Assembly: GCA_963717195.1 (NCBI GenBank)
Contig: CAVQVR010000011.1
Span: 62,001-126,000 of the forward strand
DNA length: 64,000 nucleotides
Direction: 5' to 3'
Source of the DNA: JACDAE01 sp963717195
Lineage (GTDB): Bacteria; Chloroflexota; Ktedonobacteria; Ktedonobacterales; Ktedonobacteraceae
Shown here: positions 8,418 to 18,197 of the stretch, one piece after another
Layout: every line of letters begins with the position of its first letter
Numbering within the stretch: the stretch's first letter is position 1
Translations under genes and position numbers: made by a program
Notes under the pieces: generated by a model
What the model saw: the letters and a program-made list of their open reading frames with translations, nothing else
Database searches by the model: none
What the model was told of the DNA's origin: nothing

Positions 8418-10547
8418 ATGACATCTTTCCAAAAACCAAAGGCACCTGATAAGGCAAACGCTAATAATACTTTATCAAAGGGTTATCTTCCAATAACACC
8501 GACACCACTAGCAGCTAATGTGCCCATCAATGATACTCAAGCGCCGGATCAGCAGCAAGCAGGTACACGACCTCCGTATAATCCAGCGAGTAATGGTTAT
8601 GGTATGCCTATACAGCAAACCCGGATTACACAGATACCTGCTGTACCAGGTCCTGCTGCTTCAACGGTCCTGGCTCCGCCGCGACCAGAGCCCGGAAACA
8701 CGAGGCCGCAGCAGGCGCCAGAGATTGTGAATGGCCATCTTATTCTGCATCGCAGCGAACATTTCTTTTTACGCACAGCATATCGTCCCGGACAACGCCT
8801 GCATCCCTTGCGCAAGCCCACGGGCAATACAAGGATGATGCCCAGGGTGATGCCAGATCAGCATAAGCGCGTTGCCGAAGGTGAGACACGACTGATGCCG
8901 AGCGTGGCTCCAATCAATCCACTGAAAAAAGAGCGCTTTCCTGTACCAGTATGGTTTGAAGCAATCTTTGTGGTCATTGCACTGGTAGGCTCGTTCATTG
9001 CCCACGCCATTAATATGTTCAATTTTCCACGCTACGAACTCGATGAAGGCACCTATATGTCAAGTGCATGGGCAATTCTGCATGGACAGATTGCCCCTTA
9101 CGCATACGGTTATGGTCACCCTCCGCTGGCATGGATACAGATCGCAGGCTGGATTCAGCTTACTGGCGGCTTCTTTACCTTTGGTAACGCGCTCAATAGT
9201 GGACGCGTGCTGATGGTGTTTTATGCGACAGGCTGCTCTCTGCTCGTCTACCTGATCACACGCCGCCTGGGTGGGAACCGTTCGGTAGGGCTAGTAGCGC
9301 TGGTCATCTTTTCGCTTTCACCGCTGAGCCTGACATATCAAAGGCAGGTTCTACTGGATAACGTTGCCACGTTCTGGCTACTGCTCTCACTCTACCTGCT
9401 TGTTGTCGGCAACAGTCGCCTGCTCTACATTGTAGGTTCGGCGCTCTGTTTCGGTATAGCGTTCCTTTCAAAAGAAGTGCTTATCCTTTTTCTGCCGGGT
9501 ATGCTCTACGCGGTCTGGCTGCATACGACAAGATTCCAGCGTAAATTCGCCATGGTTGCCTTTACCTACTCATCGATTGCGGTCTGTTCAGGCTTCGTAC
9601 TGATGGCAATTCTGAAAGGCGAGCTGTTCCCTTATAGCTGGCACCTACCCTGGGACACGCATGATCATTTGAGTATGATTCAGACCTTTCTGGATCAAGG
9701 CCAGAGGGGTCAGAGTGAAGGAAGTCTTATCGGAAGTTGGGAGACCTGGCTAAGCGGCGATAAGCTTTTTATGCTCGCAGGTCTTGCCACGGTCATCTTT
9801 AATCTCTTCAGCGGCTGGTGGTACCGCAAACAGTTGCTGTTCTCCCTACTGGCACTCAGCTACTGGGTACTACTGATTCGCGGCGGCGTAGTCCTATCAT
9901 TCTACATTATTCCACTTATCCCGCTCACAGCAATAAACGCTGCGATGGCGCTCAATACTATTGTAAGCTGGATTATCAAAGTCGTACGCCTTGATTTTAT
10001 ACGTGTAGTACTCCTGCTTGGCGTCGTTGCAGCATTGATTCCGTATGATATCCATGCGGCAGGGCCAGTCTACACACAACATCCTGCCTCCGTAGAAACC
10101 GACGCAATGAACTGGGTACGCGATAATATACCACGCAACGATTTCGTTATTATCAATAGCTACCTCTATACGGACATGCATGAACCCGGTGGCGAGGCTG
10201 TTGGTGACGGCGCAATATTCCCTTATGCAAATGTATATGTCAATGTCGCGACCGATCCTGAATTGTATAACACGATATTGCAGGAAAACTGGGATCGCAT
10301 CGATTATATTGTAGCGGACTCCGAGGTGCTCAGCTATATCAATAGCATCTCCGCAACTTCAACGGATCCGGCTCATATTCTCAGGCAAGCACTTGATCAC
10401 TCAATTCTGCGCACGGAGTTCAAAACAGCGGATCACGCCGACCAGTTCGCGATAGACATTTACCAGGTACAACATAAGTTACCGCCTCCTATGGCAGTGC
10501 TTCCAGTTGGTAGTGGCGTGATCAATCACACCAATATACGATTTTGA
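8418..10547 (+). CDS. GT39-like integral membrane glycosyltransferase (PMT_2 / ArnT-like)
   Basis: 709 residues. A long proline- and glutamine-rich cytoplasmic N-terminus (about 1-175) is followed by about 11 membrane helices and an extracytoplasmic C-terminal domain (about 540-709). The first luminal loop carries ELDEGTYM with the acidic pair typical of GT-C transferases that use a polyprenyl-phosphate sugar, then GHPPLAW. It should transfer a sugar from a lipid-phosphate donor at the outer face of the membrane. The long disordered N-terminus is unusual for the family. It follows the GT2 gene by 119 bp and precedes the DUF362 gene by 40 bp. Confidence 0.85.
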   Translation: MTSFQKPKAPDKANANNTLSKGYLPITPTPLAANVPINDTQAPDQQQAGTRPPYNPASNGYGMPIQQTRITQIPAVPGPAASTVLAPPRPEPGNTRPQQAPEIVNGHLILHRSEHFFLRTAYRPGQRLHPLRKPTGNTRMMPRVMPDQHKRVAEGETRLMPSVAPINPLKKERFPVPVWFEAIFVVIALVGSFIAHAINMFNFPRYELDEGTYMSSAWAILHGQIAPYAYGYGHPPLAWIQIAGWIQLTGGFFTFGNALNSGRVLMVFYATGCSLLVYLITRRLGGNRSVGLVALVIFSLSPLSLTYQRQVLLDNVATFWLLLSLYLLVVGNSRLLYIVGSALCFGIAFLSKEVLILFLPGMLYAVWLHTTRFQRKFAMVAFTYSSIAVCSGFVLMAILKGELFPYSWHLPWDTHDHLSMIQTFLDQGQRGQSEGSLIGSWETWLSGDKLFMLAGLATVIFNLFSGWWYRKQLLFSLLALSYWVLLIRGGVVLSFYIIPLIPLTAINAAMALNTIVSWIIKVVRLDFIRVVLLLGVVAALIPYDIHAAGPVYTQHPASVETDAMNWVRDNIPRNDFVIINSYLYTDMHEPGGEAVGDGAIFPYANVYVNVATDPELYNTILQENWDRIDYIVADSEVLSYINSISATSTDPAHILRQALDHSILRTEFKTADHADQFAIDIYQVQHKLPPPMAVLPVGSGVINHTNIRF

Positions 10548-10587
10548 CGTATAGAGATTTTCAATATATTAAGAAGGATAGAAGATT

Positions 10588-11751
10588 ATGTTAGCAACAC
10601 GACCTGACACCGATACGATTGCTATTACACGTACATTTGATGGTATTGAAGAGGCCGCTCATCGCGTTATTGAGCAGGTGGGAGGGATGGAATCCGTCAT
10701 CAGAGGGGCGAAAATAGCAATCCTGAAGCCTAATTTTGTGGCCGGGCGCAATGGTGCGACGGGTTCCACAACCAGTTTCGCCTTGCTTAAAGCGGTTGCG
10801 GAAGAAGTTCGTGCATGCGGAGCTGAACCGGTGCTCTGTGAAACTCCTGGCACGGAGTTTGATCGCGATGCAACATATACGATTCTGGGCGTCGAGCAAT
10901 TTTGTGAAGAAAATGGTATTCGTATTCTACGCGTCGATCCCGAAGGTGGTGAGGAGGACTGGGTAGAATTACGCCCGGCGGGAGCAAAGAAACTGCGTCG
11001 CTATCGCATGCCACGCATTCTACAGGAAGCACGTCTGATAAATCTGCCCGTGCTCAAAACACATGTTGTCTCGACGATGACATTGAGCATGAAGAACTCA
11101 ATGGGTATTTTACCGCGCCCTGACCGCCGCAGCATGCACACCTTTGGCATCGATCAGAGCATCGTCGACATGAACCGTGGCATTAAGCCCGATCTGAACA
11201 TCGTCGATGGCAGCGTAGGCCAGGACGGCGAAGGCCCACTCTACGGCGACAAGGCCGATCTGCAGGTACTCATCGCTGGTCGCGACACACTTGCAGTTGA
11301 CCTTGCATGTTGCCAGATCGTGGGTGTAAAACCGCGCGCTATTCCGCATCTTAAACTGGCGCTGGAGCAACTGGGCAAACCTTCCTGGAAGACCGTCGGC
11401 GAGGATGTGGGTGTGATCAAAAAGTTCCGCCTGCCCGAACAGAAAGCACTGTATCGTTTCATCTTCTGGCTCATGTATCCGCTGGACTACCCTTACACCT
11501 GGATATCCGAACGTGGCAAGCACCTCTGCACAACGCTCTATGGAACCGGGCTAGTGGGCACGCGTCCACAGATCAAAGAAGAAAATTGTACCCGTTGTGG
11601 CGTTTGTGTTGACGCATGCCCACTTCCGAACGTTATCGATATTAAGACGCTGAAAGTAGATTATGGGAAATGCCAGCGCTGTCTGCTCTGTTATGAGGCA
11701 TGCCCGGAAAATGCGATCAGCGTAAAAGGATATTCGGGAGCAAGAAAATGA
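10588..11751 (+). CDS. DUF362 protein with C-terminal 2x[4Fe-4S] ferredoxin domain
   Basis: 387 residues. The first 310 are a DUF362 domain (KPNFVAG near residue 48, LPVLKTH near 155, KNSMGILP). The end carries two ferredoxin motifs, CTRCGVCVDACP and CQRCLLCYEACP, so it should hold two [4Fe-4S] clusters. SD AAGGA lies before the ATG. It overlaps the next gene by ATGA and sits inside a glycosyltransferase cluster, so it may supply electrons or act on a lipid carrier or sugar. The biochemical role of DUF362 is not established, and I do not assign one. Confidence 0.88.
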   Translation: MLATRPDTDTIAITRTFDGIEEAAHRVIEQVGGMESVIRGAKIAILKPNFVAGRNGATGSTTSFALLKAVAEEVRACGAEPVLCETPGTEFDRDATYTILGVEQFCEENGIRILRVDPEGGEEDWVELRPAGAKKLRRYRMPRILQEARLINLPVLKTHVVSTMTLSMKNSMGILPRPDRRSMHTFGIDQSIVDMNRGIKPDLNIVDGSVGQDGEGPLYGDKADLQVLIAGRDTLAVDLACCQIVGVKPRAIPHLKLALEQLGKPSWKTVGEDVGVIKKFRLPEQKALYRFIFWLMYPLDYPYTWISERGKHLCTTLYGTGLVGTRPQIKEENCTRCGVCVDACPLPNVIDIKTLKVDYGKCQRCLLCYEACPENAISVKGYSGARK

Positions 11752-12731
11752 CGACATTAGTAACAGGAGCTACAGGCTTTCTCGGCTCGGCACTGGTAAC
11801 GGAACTGCTACAACAAAAACAAGAGGTCCGTATTCTAGTACGCGATGCACAAAAAGCCCGCACACAGTTTGGTGCTAGAGTTCAGATTATACAGGGCGAG
11901 ATCACCGACGAAGAGAAGGTACTGGAGGCCGTCTATAGCGCCACAACCATCTATCACCTGGCCGGTCGCCTCTATCACCCCAGCACGCCAACTGAACTGT
12001 ACGAGCAGACGCATATCGAGGGGACACGCATTCTGCTCAAAGCTTGCGAGACCCAGAAGTTGCAACGCTTCATCCATTGCAGCACAACTGGTGTTCTGGG
12101 TGCAACAGGAGAGACGCCAGCCTCCGAAGATGCACCGTTCGCGCCCACCAACCCCTACGAACGTACCAAGCTAGAGGGCGAAACACTGGCATTGCAGGCT
12201 CACAGGATGAACAGCGTGCCAGTTACCGTCGTTCGGCCAGGCCTGGTCTACGGTCCTGGCGATCTGCACCTGCTCAATTTCTTTAGCACCATCAAAAAAG
12301 GTATCGTCCCACCTCTTATCGACGGAGGCAAAGCGAAAATTCACCCGGTTTACATCAGCGATATGACCGCAGCTTTCCTGCTCTGTGCCGAGCGACCAGA
12401 AGCCATTGGGCATAGCTATAATATCGCAGGTGACCACCCTGTAACCTTCCACGAACTGGCTACGGCTATGGCCCATGCGATGGGAAAAAGGCTACCACCT
12501 GGGAGCCTTCCGCTTTCACTGGCGAACTTTGCTTCAGACGTTTTCGCGGTGTTGCCAGGATTTAAGGGTGAAAATGCGCCTCTCACGCGCAGCCGTGTGC
12601 AATTCCTGACGAACAGCCGCGTTTATTCAATCGAACGCGCCCGGAACGATCTTGGTTATGAGCCAAAGATTGGGCTGGAAGAAGGGATGAAGTGGACAGC
12701 GGCGTGGTATCAGAAACATTGGTACATTTAA
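11748..12731 (+). CDS. NAD(P)-dependent sugar epimerase/dehydratase (extended SDR)
   Basis: 327 residues from ATG at 11748, which overlaps the stop of the DUF362 gene (ATGA). The Rossmann motif GATGFLG is at residues 7-13 and the catalytic Y-x3-K in NPYERTKLEGE near 145; a HPVYISD segment follows. It resembles the hopanoid-associated sugar epimerase (HpnA) and dihydroflavonol-reductase branch of extended SDRs. It likely acts on a nucleotide sugar or a lipid-linked sugar for the glycan made by the upstream transferases. Confidence 0.88.
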   Translation: MTTLVTGATGFLGSALVTELLQQKQEVRILVRDAQKARTQFGARVQIIQGEITDEEKVLEAVYSATTIYHLAGRLYHPSTPTELYEQTHIEGTRILLKACETQKLQRFIHCSTTGVLGATGETPASEDAPFAPTNPYERTKLEGETLALQAHRMNSVPVTVVRPGLVYGPGDLHLLNFFSTIKKGIVPPLIDGGKAKIHPVYISDMTAAFLLCAERPEAIGHSYNIAGDHPVTFHELATAMAHAMGKRLPPGSLPLSLANFASDVFAVLPGFKGENAPLTRSRVQFLTNSRVYSIERARNDLGYEPKIGLEEGMKWTAAWYQKHWYI

Positions 12732-12738
12732 ATCCATG

Positions 12739-12820
12739 GCTTATAAATCGCGCCCCTACACCATTGGGGGCTAGCATTTAGTATCTAGCCCCCAATGGTG
12801 TAGGGGCGCGATTTATAAGC
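12739..12820. repeat. Perfect 36-bp palindrome, GTAGGGGCG family
   Basis: Arms 12739-12774 and 12785-12820 are perfect reverse complements of 36 bases with a 10-base loop. The arms carry GCTTATAAATCGC, GCCCCTACACCATT and GGGGGCTAG. It begins 8 bp after the epimerase stop and could end transcription from that gene. It belongs to the same family as the elements at 26348 and 50929. Confidence 0.9.
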
Positions 12821-13046
12821 ATTGACTCCAACAAATTACAGAAAGGCAAGAGAATCAAGCATCGTGTGCCTGAAATACGCCCATCACCGTAGGGACCCGA
12901 TTTATCGCGTCCGACGATTCATCGAATGGGAACCTTCTCGATAAATCGCTGGACGCGATAAATCGGGTCCCTACGGTATTTGCGGGAGTGAGCAAGAAAA
13001 TGTTCGCACCTTGTCAATGTCCTTCCATAATTTGTTGGAGTCAATG
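12820..13046. repeat. Composite inverted-repeat element (outer 19 bp, inner 27 bp)
   Basis: The outer perfect 19-bp inverted repeat is 12820-12838 (CATTGACTCCAACAAATTA) with 13028-13046. Inside it lies a perfect 27-bp inverted repeat, 12886-12912 with 12951-12977, holding ACCGTAGGGACCC and GATTTATCGCG. The words GATTTATAAG occur just outside both outer ends. There is no transposase inside, so it resembles a MITE or a nested insertion of palindromes. Confidence 0.8.
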
Positions 13047-13118
13047 GATTTATAAGCCCGTCCGCGATCTCTCTATTCTATATTTAGGAATGGGAGATGC
13101 TTAAAAGCCTTCTTTGCC

Positions 13119-13336
13119 TTAAAACCAATCCGAAGTTGGTATCCAGGTCTGCCCGGTGGGGAAGAGGATCGTGAGCACGGTTGCGAGATCATCAGGCAGC
13201 AGATGTTCACGTTGCTGCACACCTCTGGCAATGGATCAGGAGAAAAAGATTGCGCAACCTGAACATATCCTTCAATATGCTCTCTCAGTTCATCTGGCGA
13301 GAGCGAAGGTCGAATGACAAGAGGCGATGCCATCAT
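13119..13336 (-). pseudogene. Small unknown ORF with a frameshift
   Basis: The minus-strand frame from ATG 13336 reads sensibly to about PDPLPE (codons 1-38), then turns cysteine- and serine-rich. Moving to the next frame at about 13222 gives GVQQREHLLPDDLATVLT and then FPTGQTWIPTSDWF before TAA at 13119-13121. One C missing from the CC at 13222-13223 would explain this. The restored product is about 73 residues. I do not recognise the family. It lies between palindromic repeats and a convergent gene cluster. Confidence 0.45.
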
Positions 13337-13386
13337 AACTTCTCACTTTCAGACTTCCTGATCATAAACATACCTCTTTCATTCTA

Positions 13387-15045
13387 TCAAGTATCATACA
13401 ATCGAACAGTCACTGTACGCGTCACAATCTGATCAACAAAACGATAGTGACTATCCAACCACTTTTCAGCCACCTGCACTTTAGCAGCGGAAGCAGCATC
13501 TGGAACACGCCCAACAATATAGAAGATGCGAGGATGCTTTGCGGCGTATTGAGCTAGAGCAGCAGAATCAACGGCTGCCCCTGAACCAGCTTTAGGATTG
13601 ACCGGCCCAAAATTGGTCCAGGAAAATGCGCCGGGCGAGTCAGCAGTGAAGTGAGCGGCTGAAGAATATGCGTACAGGTAGTATTCAACGGAGATCTGAC
13701 ATCCCTGCTCTACATCATTATCATAACAGACAAGACCATCGTTCGCCTGATAATGTTGCTCTACCCAAAGCGTCGCAGAGTTCCAATTCTCGACCTGAGC
13801 ACCCTGGTAGTACAGGGGAACGTAACGCACCGCGACCAGAAGCAAAATAACAGACAACCCCACCTGGAGTGCACGCCAGCGCAGCATAGTCACTCCCAAA
13901 CCGACAAGCAGGCAAAGTGGGGGAACAATTGTAACCAGGTAGCGCGAGGAGAAGAGACGTGTAGGCGTCTGCGAGATAATGTAGCTGACGACGATGGGAA
14001 CTATTAACCAGCACAGCAGTGCCAGCGCAATGGGTAAAAGTCCCCGTGGAGCGTGCTTCTCGTCTACCAACCTGTAACGCATGAGGTATTCTCTACCAAT
14101 GGGATAGGCATATATGATTGTTATGAACAAACCAAACGCACAAAAAGCAACGAATAGCAGGAGGTAGATTTTACTATTCGCACTGATTGTTAAGAACAAC
14201 TGGTAGACATCGCTGAGATGCGGTATTGGCAACCAACCAGTTTTTGAGCCGTGACGACTCACCCATAACATGGGAATAGAGAGTAGACTAATAATTAGCA
14301 GGCTGCCAATAAGGGTACGCAACTGGCCCGTAACTCTACGACGTTCCTGCGGTAAAAAGAGGAGCAGTCCGAGAGCACAGAGTTGCGAGAGCAGAATGAG
14401 TATACTGAACAGGTGTGTATAGATTGCCAGCGTGGTTGCTACGATATAGCAGGCCCACCAGCGGCGCGGATGAGACGTACCGGTTAAAGCAGCCAATAAA
14501 GCATACCAGGCAACACAGATTAGAAAGAGTTGCAGGCTATAGGCGCGGGTCTGTTGTGCGTAGACCAGTTGGAGATCATTGAGCAGGTAGAGGCCAGCTC
14601 CCACAAATCCAGCGATTGTGCCCATAAAACGCTGTCCCAGGAGGAAAACGGCGACGGTGCTAAGGGCAGCGAAGATCGTTGAAGGGAAACGCACGACAAA
14701 TTCGGTCGCATGCAAGCCCAGAGAAGCAGTTAGACTGAGCCAGAAATGCAGGAACAGATAGTACAGCTCCATATTCGGCTCCGGGCCAAAAATAATGTGC
14801 CAGAGCAGGGGAAGTGGCTGACGTGCAAGTTCAACTGAAAACGCCTCATCAAACCAGATACTGGGACCGCCCAGACGATAGAGGTTAAAACCCATGGCAA
14901 CGCCAAATAGAACAATGCCAAGCGTCAAACGGAGTGGTATGCGTTGTACTATGTGTTGCAAACGATGAGGCAACGATGAACCTGTATTCTCAGCGGAAGG
15001 ATTTGCCTGCTTTGTTTGCTCTACTTTACTACTGGCCTGAGTCAT
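13387..15045 (-). CDS. GT39-like integral membrane glycosyltransferase (PMT_2 family)
   Basis: 552 residues with about 11 membrane helices after a short polar N-terminus. The first external loop has SIWFDEAFS with the catalytic-type acidic residue followed by GPEPNMELYY, as in bacterial PMT_2 proteins. A C-terminal external domain (about 430-552) ends in VTRTVTVRLYDT. It should use a polyprenyl-phosphate sugar as donor on the outer face. It is divergent from the frameshifted PIG-V-like gene, with 240 bp between them. Confidence 0.85.
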   Translation of the reverse strand: MTQASSKVEQTKQANPSAENTGSSLPHRLQHIVQRIPLRLTLGIVLFGVAMGFNLYRLGGPSIWFDEAFSVELARQPLPLLWHIIFGPEPNMELYYLFLHFWLSLTASLGLHATEFVVRFPSTIFAALSTVAVFLLGQRFMGTIAGFVGAGLYLLNDLQLVYAQQTRAYSLQLFLICVAWYALLAALTGTSHPRRWWACYIVATTLAIYTHLFSILILLSQLCALGLLLFLPQERRRVTGQLRTLIGSLLIISLLSIPMLWVSRHGSKTGWLPIPHLSDVYQLFLTISANSKIYLLLFVAFCAFGLFITIIYAYPIGREYLMRYRLVDEKHAPRGLLPIALALLCWLIVPIVVSYIISQTPTRLFSSRYLVTIVPPLCLLVGLGVTMLRWRALQVGLSVILLLVAVRYVPLYYQGAQVENWNSATLWVEQHYQANDGLVCYDNDVEQGCQISVEYYLYAYSSAAHFTADSPGAFSWTNFGPVNPKAGSGAAVDSAALAQYAAKHPRIFYIVGRVPDAASAAKVQVAEKWLDSHYRFVDQIVTRTVTVRLYDT

Positions 15046-15286
15046 TATACTACTCTTTTTGCTTTCTGCTTTTCTGATAGAACAGTTTAAAATTTCTCAT
15101 ATGCAAAAAGAACGAGTACTGCACCATCTCTGTCACTATAATAGGAAAACTTACTCCACTGTTACCTCAACTAAACATAACTCGTTATATGTTTGTTGTA
15201 CAAGGTATTTTTTAGCCCTATAAACGGAACTTCATCCTTTAAGGGAAAAACCGTCGTAACAGGTATATATTACGGATGTTTTAAAA

Positions 15287-16601
15287 ATGCATAAACTGGT
15301 AAATACTGTCTTACGTTCCCTGCATATCCATAACGAGCAGCTTTCTCCTGTTATTCAGGACGCTTCTGGGCCAGGGGGGATATCTCAGGAAGTTGATCTT
15401 ACGAACGTACCAGATACCCCTATCCCCGCTGAGCTAACACAAACATTCTGGCACAGGTGGGGAGAGGCGTTCAAACGTATCTTGCCGATCTATATTGCCA
15501 TGCACCTGGCCCTATTTGCTATAAGTTGCCTTGCGGTGCTTTTCACGGTACAAGATTTCCAGAGAAAAGGGGTGCCACTGCAGATGCTCTGGCAATCCTG
15601 GCGTCGTTGGGATAGTGGGCATTACGTAAGCATTGCATTACATGGGTATGATCAGTTATTTCGGACGGCATTCTTCCCACTCTTTCCACTTCTGGAACGT
15701 GGTCTCTCGTATTTCACGCATGGAGATCCATTTATTGCAGGGCTAATCATCTCTAATGTAGTACTACTCTTCCTATTTATGGTCCTCTATCAACTAGTAT
15801 TGGAAGACTTTGGTGCTGAACGGGCGTTCGCGACAGTTCTTTACCTTGCAGTTTTTCCCACGGCCTTTTTCCTTGCTTCTGGATATAATAAATCCCTTTT
15901 TCTCTGCCTCACGGTGATCAGTTTTTATAATATGCGCCATGGCAACTGGTGGTTGGCCGGACTCTTCGGCTTTTGTGCAGGATTCACGCGTTCCGTCGGC
16001 CTGTTGCTGCTGCTCCCCTTCTGCTATGAATATTTACGACAACACGAAATTCAACATCAAGAAGCTACGTTTTAATGCTTTCGCTGGCGTACTGATTCCC
16101 GCTGCTATTCTGCTATTTGGAGTATTTTGTTATTTCCGCTTCCACGATTTTCTTGCCTTTTCAGATGCGGAGGCGACGTGGCAGCGACATTTGCATGGTC
16201 CCTGGCATGGTATTCTCGGCTCCATCAAAGCGATTATCGTCAGTGACGGCTTCCTGAGTTTTGAGGCCCTGCGCAATTTGCTCGACCTGGGACCTGACCT
16301 GCTGGTTGGTGCAATGCTCTTATTGACCCTGGTTGGTCCCTGGCGTTTTCCGCGTGCGGCTCGTTCGTACAGTGTCTATGGAATAGGACTCTACCTCTTT
16401 CTGCAACTCTTTCCAAAGGGTGGAACAGGTTTTTTCCCGCTGGAGTCGATGGCACGTTATATGCTGGAGATCTTCCCGGCATTCATTGTTATGGCCGGTT
16501 TTGCGAAATATCGCATGTGGCATTTAAATTATCTCTTCGTCTCTGCTGCACTGCTCTTCTTTTTATTGACCCAATTTCTGACTGGACACTGGGTACTATA
16601 G
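15287..16601 (+). pseudogene. Frameshifted PIG-V-like mannosyltransferase
   Basis: Two overlapping frames make one protein of about 435 residues. The first frame (15287-16075) has a polar start, helices and RRWDSGHYVSIALHGY (about residue 105), the hallmark of PIG-V/GPI-mannosyltransferase-2-like GT-C proteins, then four helices ending LLLLLPFCYEYLRQHE. The second frame (protein-like from about 16050 to 16601) continues with KKLRFNAFAGVLIPAA and more helices, with the conserved-looking GGTGFFPLESMARYMLE. The switch is +1 near 16040-16065, where no long homopolymer is visible. As read, the protein stops at residue 262. Either decay or a sequence error is possible. Confidence 0.75.
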
Positions 16602-16618
16602 TAGCGGCATCAAGTACC

Positions 16619-16647
16619 TGTTACAAAACAGAGGAATCTGCTATAAT
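16619..16647 (+). promoter_or_regulatory. Probable sigma-70 promoter of hisS
   Basis: TGTTAC at 16619-16624, a 17-bp spacer and a perfect TATAAT at 16642-16647, 42 bp before the start codon. No T-box leader is visible in the short untranslated region. Confidence 0.6.
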
Positions 16648-16688
16648 AGCGAAGATCCCAACGCGTGTGGAAGAGAGGAACCACCCTT

Positions 16689-17984
16689 ATGCCTGAACAA
16701 TATCGAGCCCTACAGGGCTTTAAAGACATATTACCTGACGAGCGACCCTACTGGCGTTTTGTCGAACAGACGGCGGCAGAAGTCGCACAACTATACGGCT
16801 ATCGACGTATCGAGACGCCTCTGCTAGAAGATACAGCGGTCTTTCGCCGCACCTCTGGCGAAGGGACCGATATCGTTGATAAAGAAATGTATAGCTTCGA
16901 CGACCGCCCCGATAAAGAAGGACGTGCACTTAACCTGACACTGCGACCAGAAGGTACAGCCGGTGTCGTCCGTGCTTACCTTGAACATGGCATGTTTAAG
17001 CTGCCGCAACCGGTCAAGCTGTATTATATGAGCGAGCCCATGTTCCGCCACGATAAGCCACAGGCAGGCCGCTATCGTGAACACCACCAGTTCGGATGCG
17101 AGGCACTGGGCGAGACAGATCCAGCCATCGATGCGGAAATGATCGGCATGCTCTTCCAGATCTACACACAACTGGGGCTGAAACACATTCGCGTCTACAT
17201 TAACTGCATCGGCGATAGCAATTGCCGTCCGCACTATATCGAGGTGCTACAAGACTATTATCGTCCCTTACTGGCCGATTGTTGCACCGACTGCCAGGTG
17301 CGTTTTTATAAAAATCCGTTGCGCCTGCTCGACTGCAAAGAGCCCCAGGACCGGACAAAGATCGCAAACGCCCCAAAGATCATCGACTACCTTGACGACG
17401 CTTGCCGTGAGCACTTTACAGCGGTGAAGCGCTTCCTGGAATTCTACCAGGTGCCATTTTCGCTCGATCCATTGCTTGTGCGTGGGCTGGACTACTACAC
17501 ACGTACCGTTTTTGAGTTCACGTCTGAAATCGACAAGCAGGCGCTAAACGGTGGTGGGCGTTACGATGGACTGGCAGAGATACTTGGTGGCGTTCAAACG
17601 CCCGGCATTGGTTTTGGAATGGGTATTGAACGCATCATTCTGGAGTTGAAGCGCCAGGGTATTACGCCACCGCCTGATCAAGCGCTGCGTGTCTTCGTGG
17701 TGTACTTTGATAAGATGGAGGAACTCAAAAATGCTGCCGTACAGATTACTGCGGAGCTGCGCCATGCAGGCATTAAAGCCGAGATGAGCTATGGTGATCG
17801 CAGCCGCAAGGCCCAGATGAAGCAAGCGAATACGTCAGGTGCTACCTATGCCGTCCTGATCAAGGAAGATGAGCTCGCTAACAGTCTTGTTACGATCAAA
17901 GATATGCAGGCCGAAGGTATGGATATCGAAAGCAAGCAAATTCAGGTGCAGCGCGACAAGTTGATTGCGTACTTTAACAAGTAA
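16689..17984 (+). CDS. hisS: Histidyl-tRNA synthetase
   Basis: 431 residues from ATG at 16689, chosen over an upstream GTG because AGAGAGGA sits about 9 bases before it and the protein begins with QGFKDILPDE as usual. Class II signatures are present: motif 1 region, motif 2 in EPMFRHDKPQAGRYREHHQFG-type sequence (about 110-130), the histidine A motif LVRGLDYYTRTVFE (about 265) and motif 3 GIGFGMGIER (about 320). A C-terminal anticodon-binding domain (about 340-430) is complete. It charges tRNA-His. A monocistronic unit driven by the TATAAT promoter just upstream is likely. Confidence 0.97.
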   Translation: MPEQYRALQGFKDILPDERPYWRFVEQTAAEVAQLYGYRRIETPLLEDTAVFRRTSGEGTDIVDKEMYSFDDRPDKEGRALNLTLRPEGTAGVVRAYLEHGMFKLPQPVKLYYMSEPMFRHDKPQAGRYREHHQFGCEALGETDPAIDAEMIGMLFQIYTQLGLKHIRVYINCIGDSNCRPHYIEVLQDYYRPLLADCCTDCQVRFYKNPLRLLDCKEPQDRTKIANAPKIIDYLDDACREHFTAVKRFLEFYQVPFSLDPLLVRGLDYYTRTVFEFTSEIDKQALNGGGRYDGLAEILGGVQTPGIGFGMGIERIILELKRQGITPPPDQALRVFVVYFDKMEELKNAAVQITAELRHAGIKAEMSYGDRSRKAQMKQANTSGATYAVLIKEDELANSLVTIKDMQAEGMDIESKQIQVQRDKLIAYFNK

Positions 17985-18062
17985 GAACGATGATTTGTAA
18001 ACATAAAGGAGGCTTCCTCGTGTCGAAATCACCACTTCTCTTTCGGGTCTCCATCCATTAGG

Positions 18063-18161
18063 GGGAACGGGGTAGGGGCGTCACCTTGCGTGCGCCCTGT
18101 TCCTGACACGATCTGTTCCCCCACGCGGGCGCACGCAAGGTGACGCCCCTACCCCGTTCCC
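18063..18161. repeat. Perfect 35-bp palindrome, GTAGGGGCG family
   Basis: Arms 18063-18097 and 18127-18161 are perfect reverse complements (GGGAACGGGGTAGGGGCG then TCACCTTGCGTGCGCCC) with a 29-base loop. The inner half matches the element at 38645. It lies 78 bp after hisS and may end its transcript. Confidence 0.9.
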
Positions 18162-18197
18162 GATCGTTTCCCCGCAAGGATGCAGGGCCTCTCTTCG

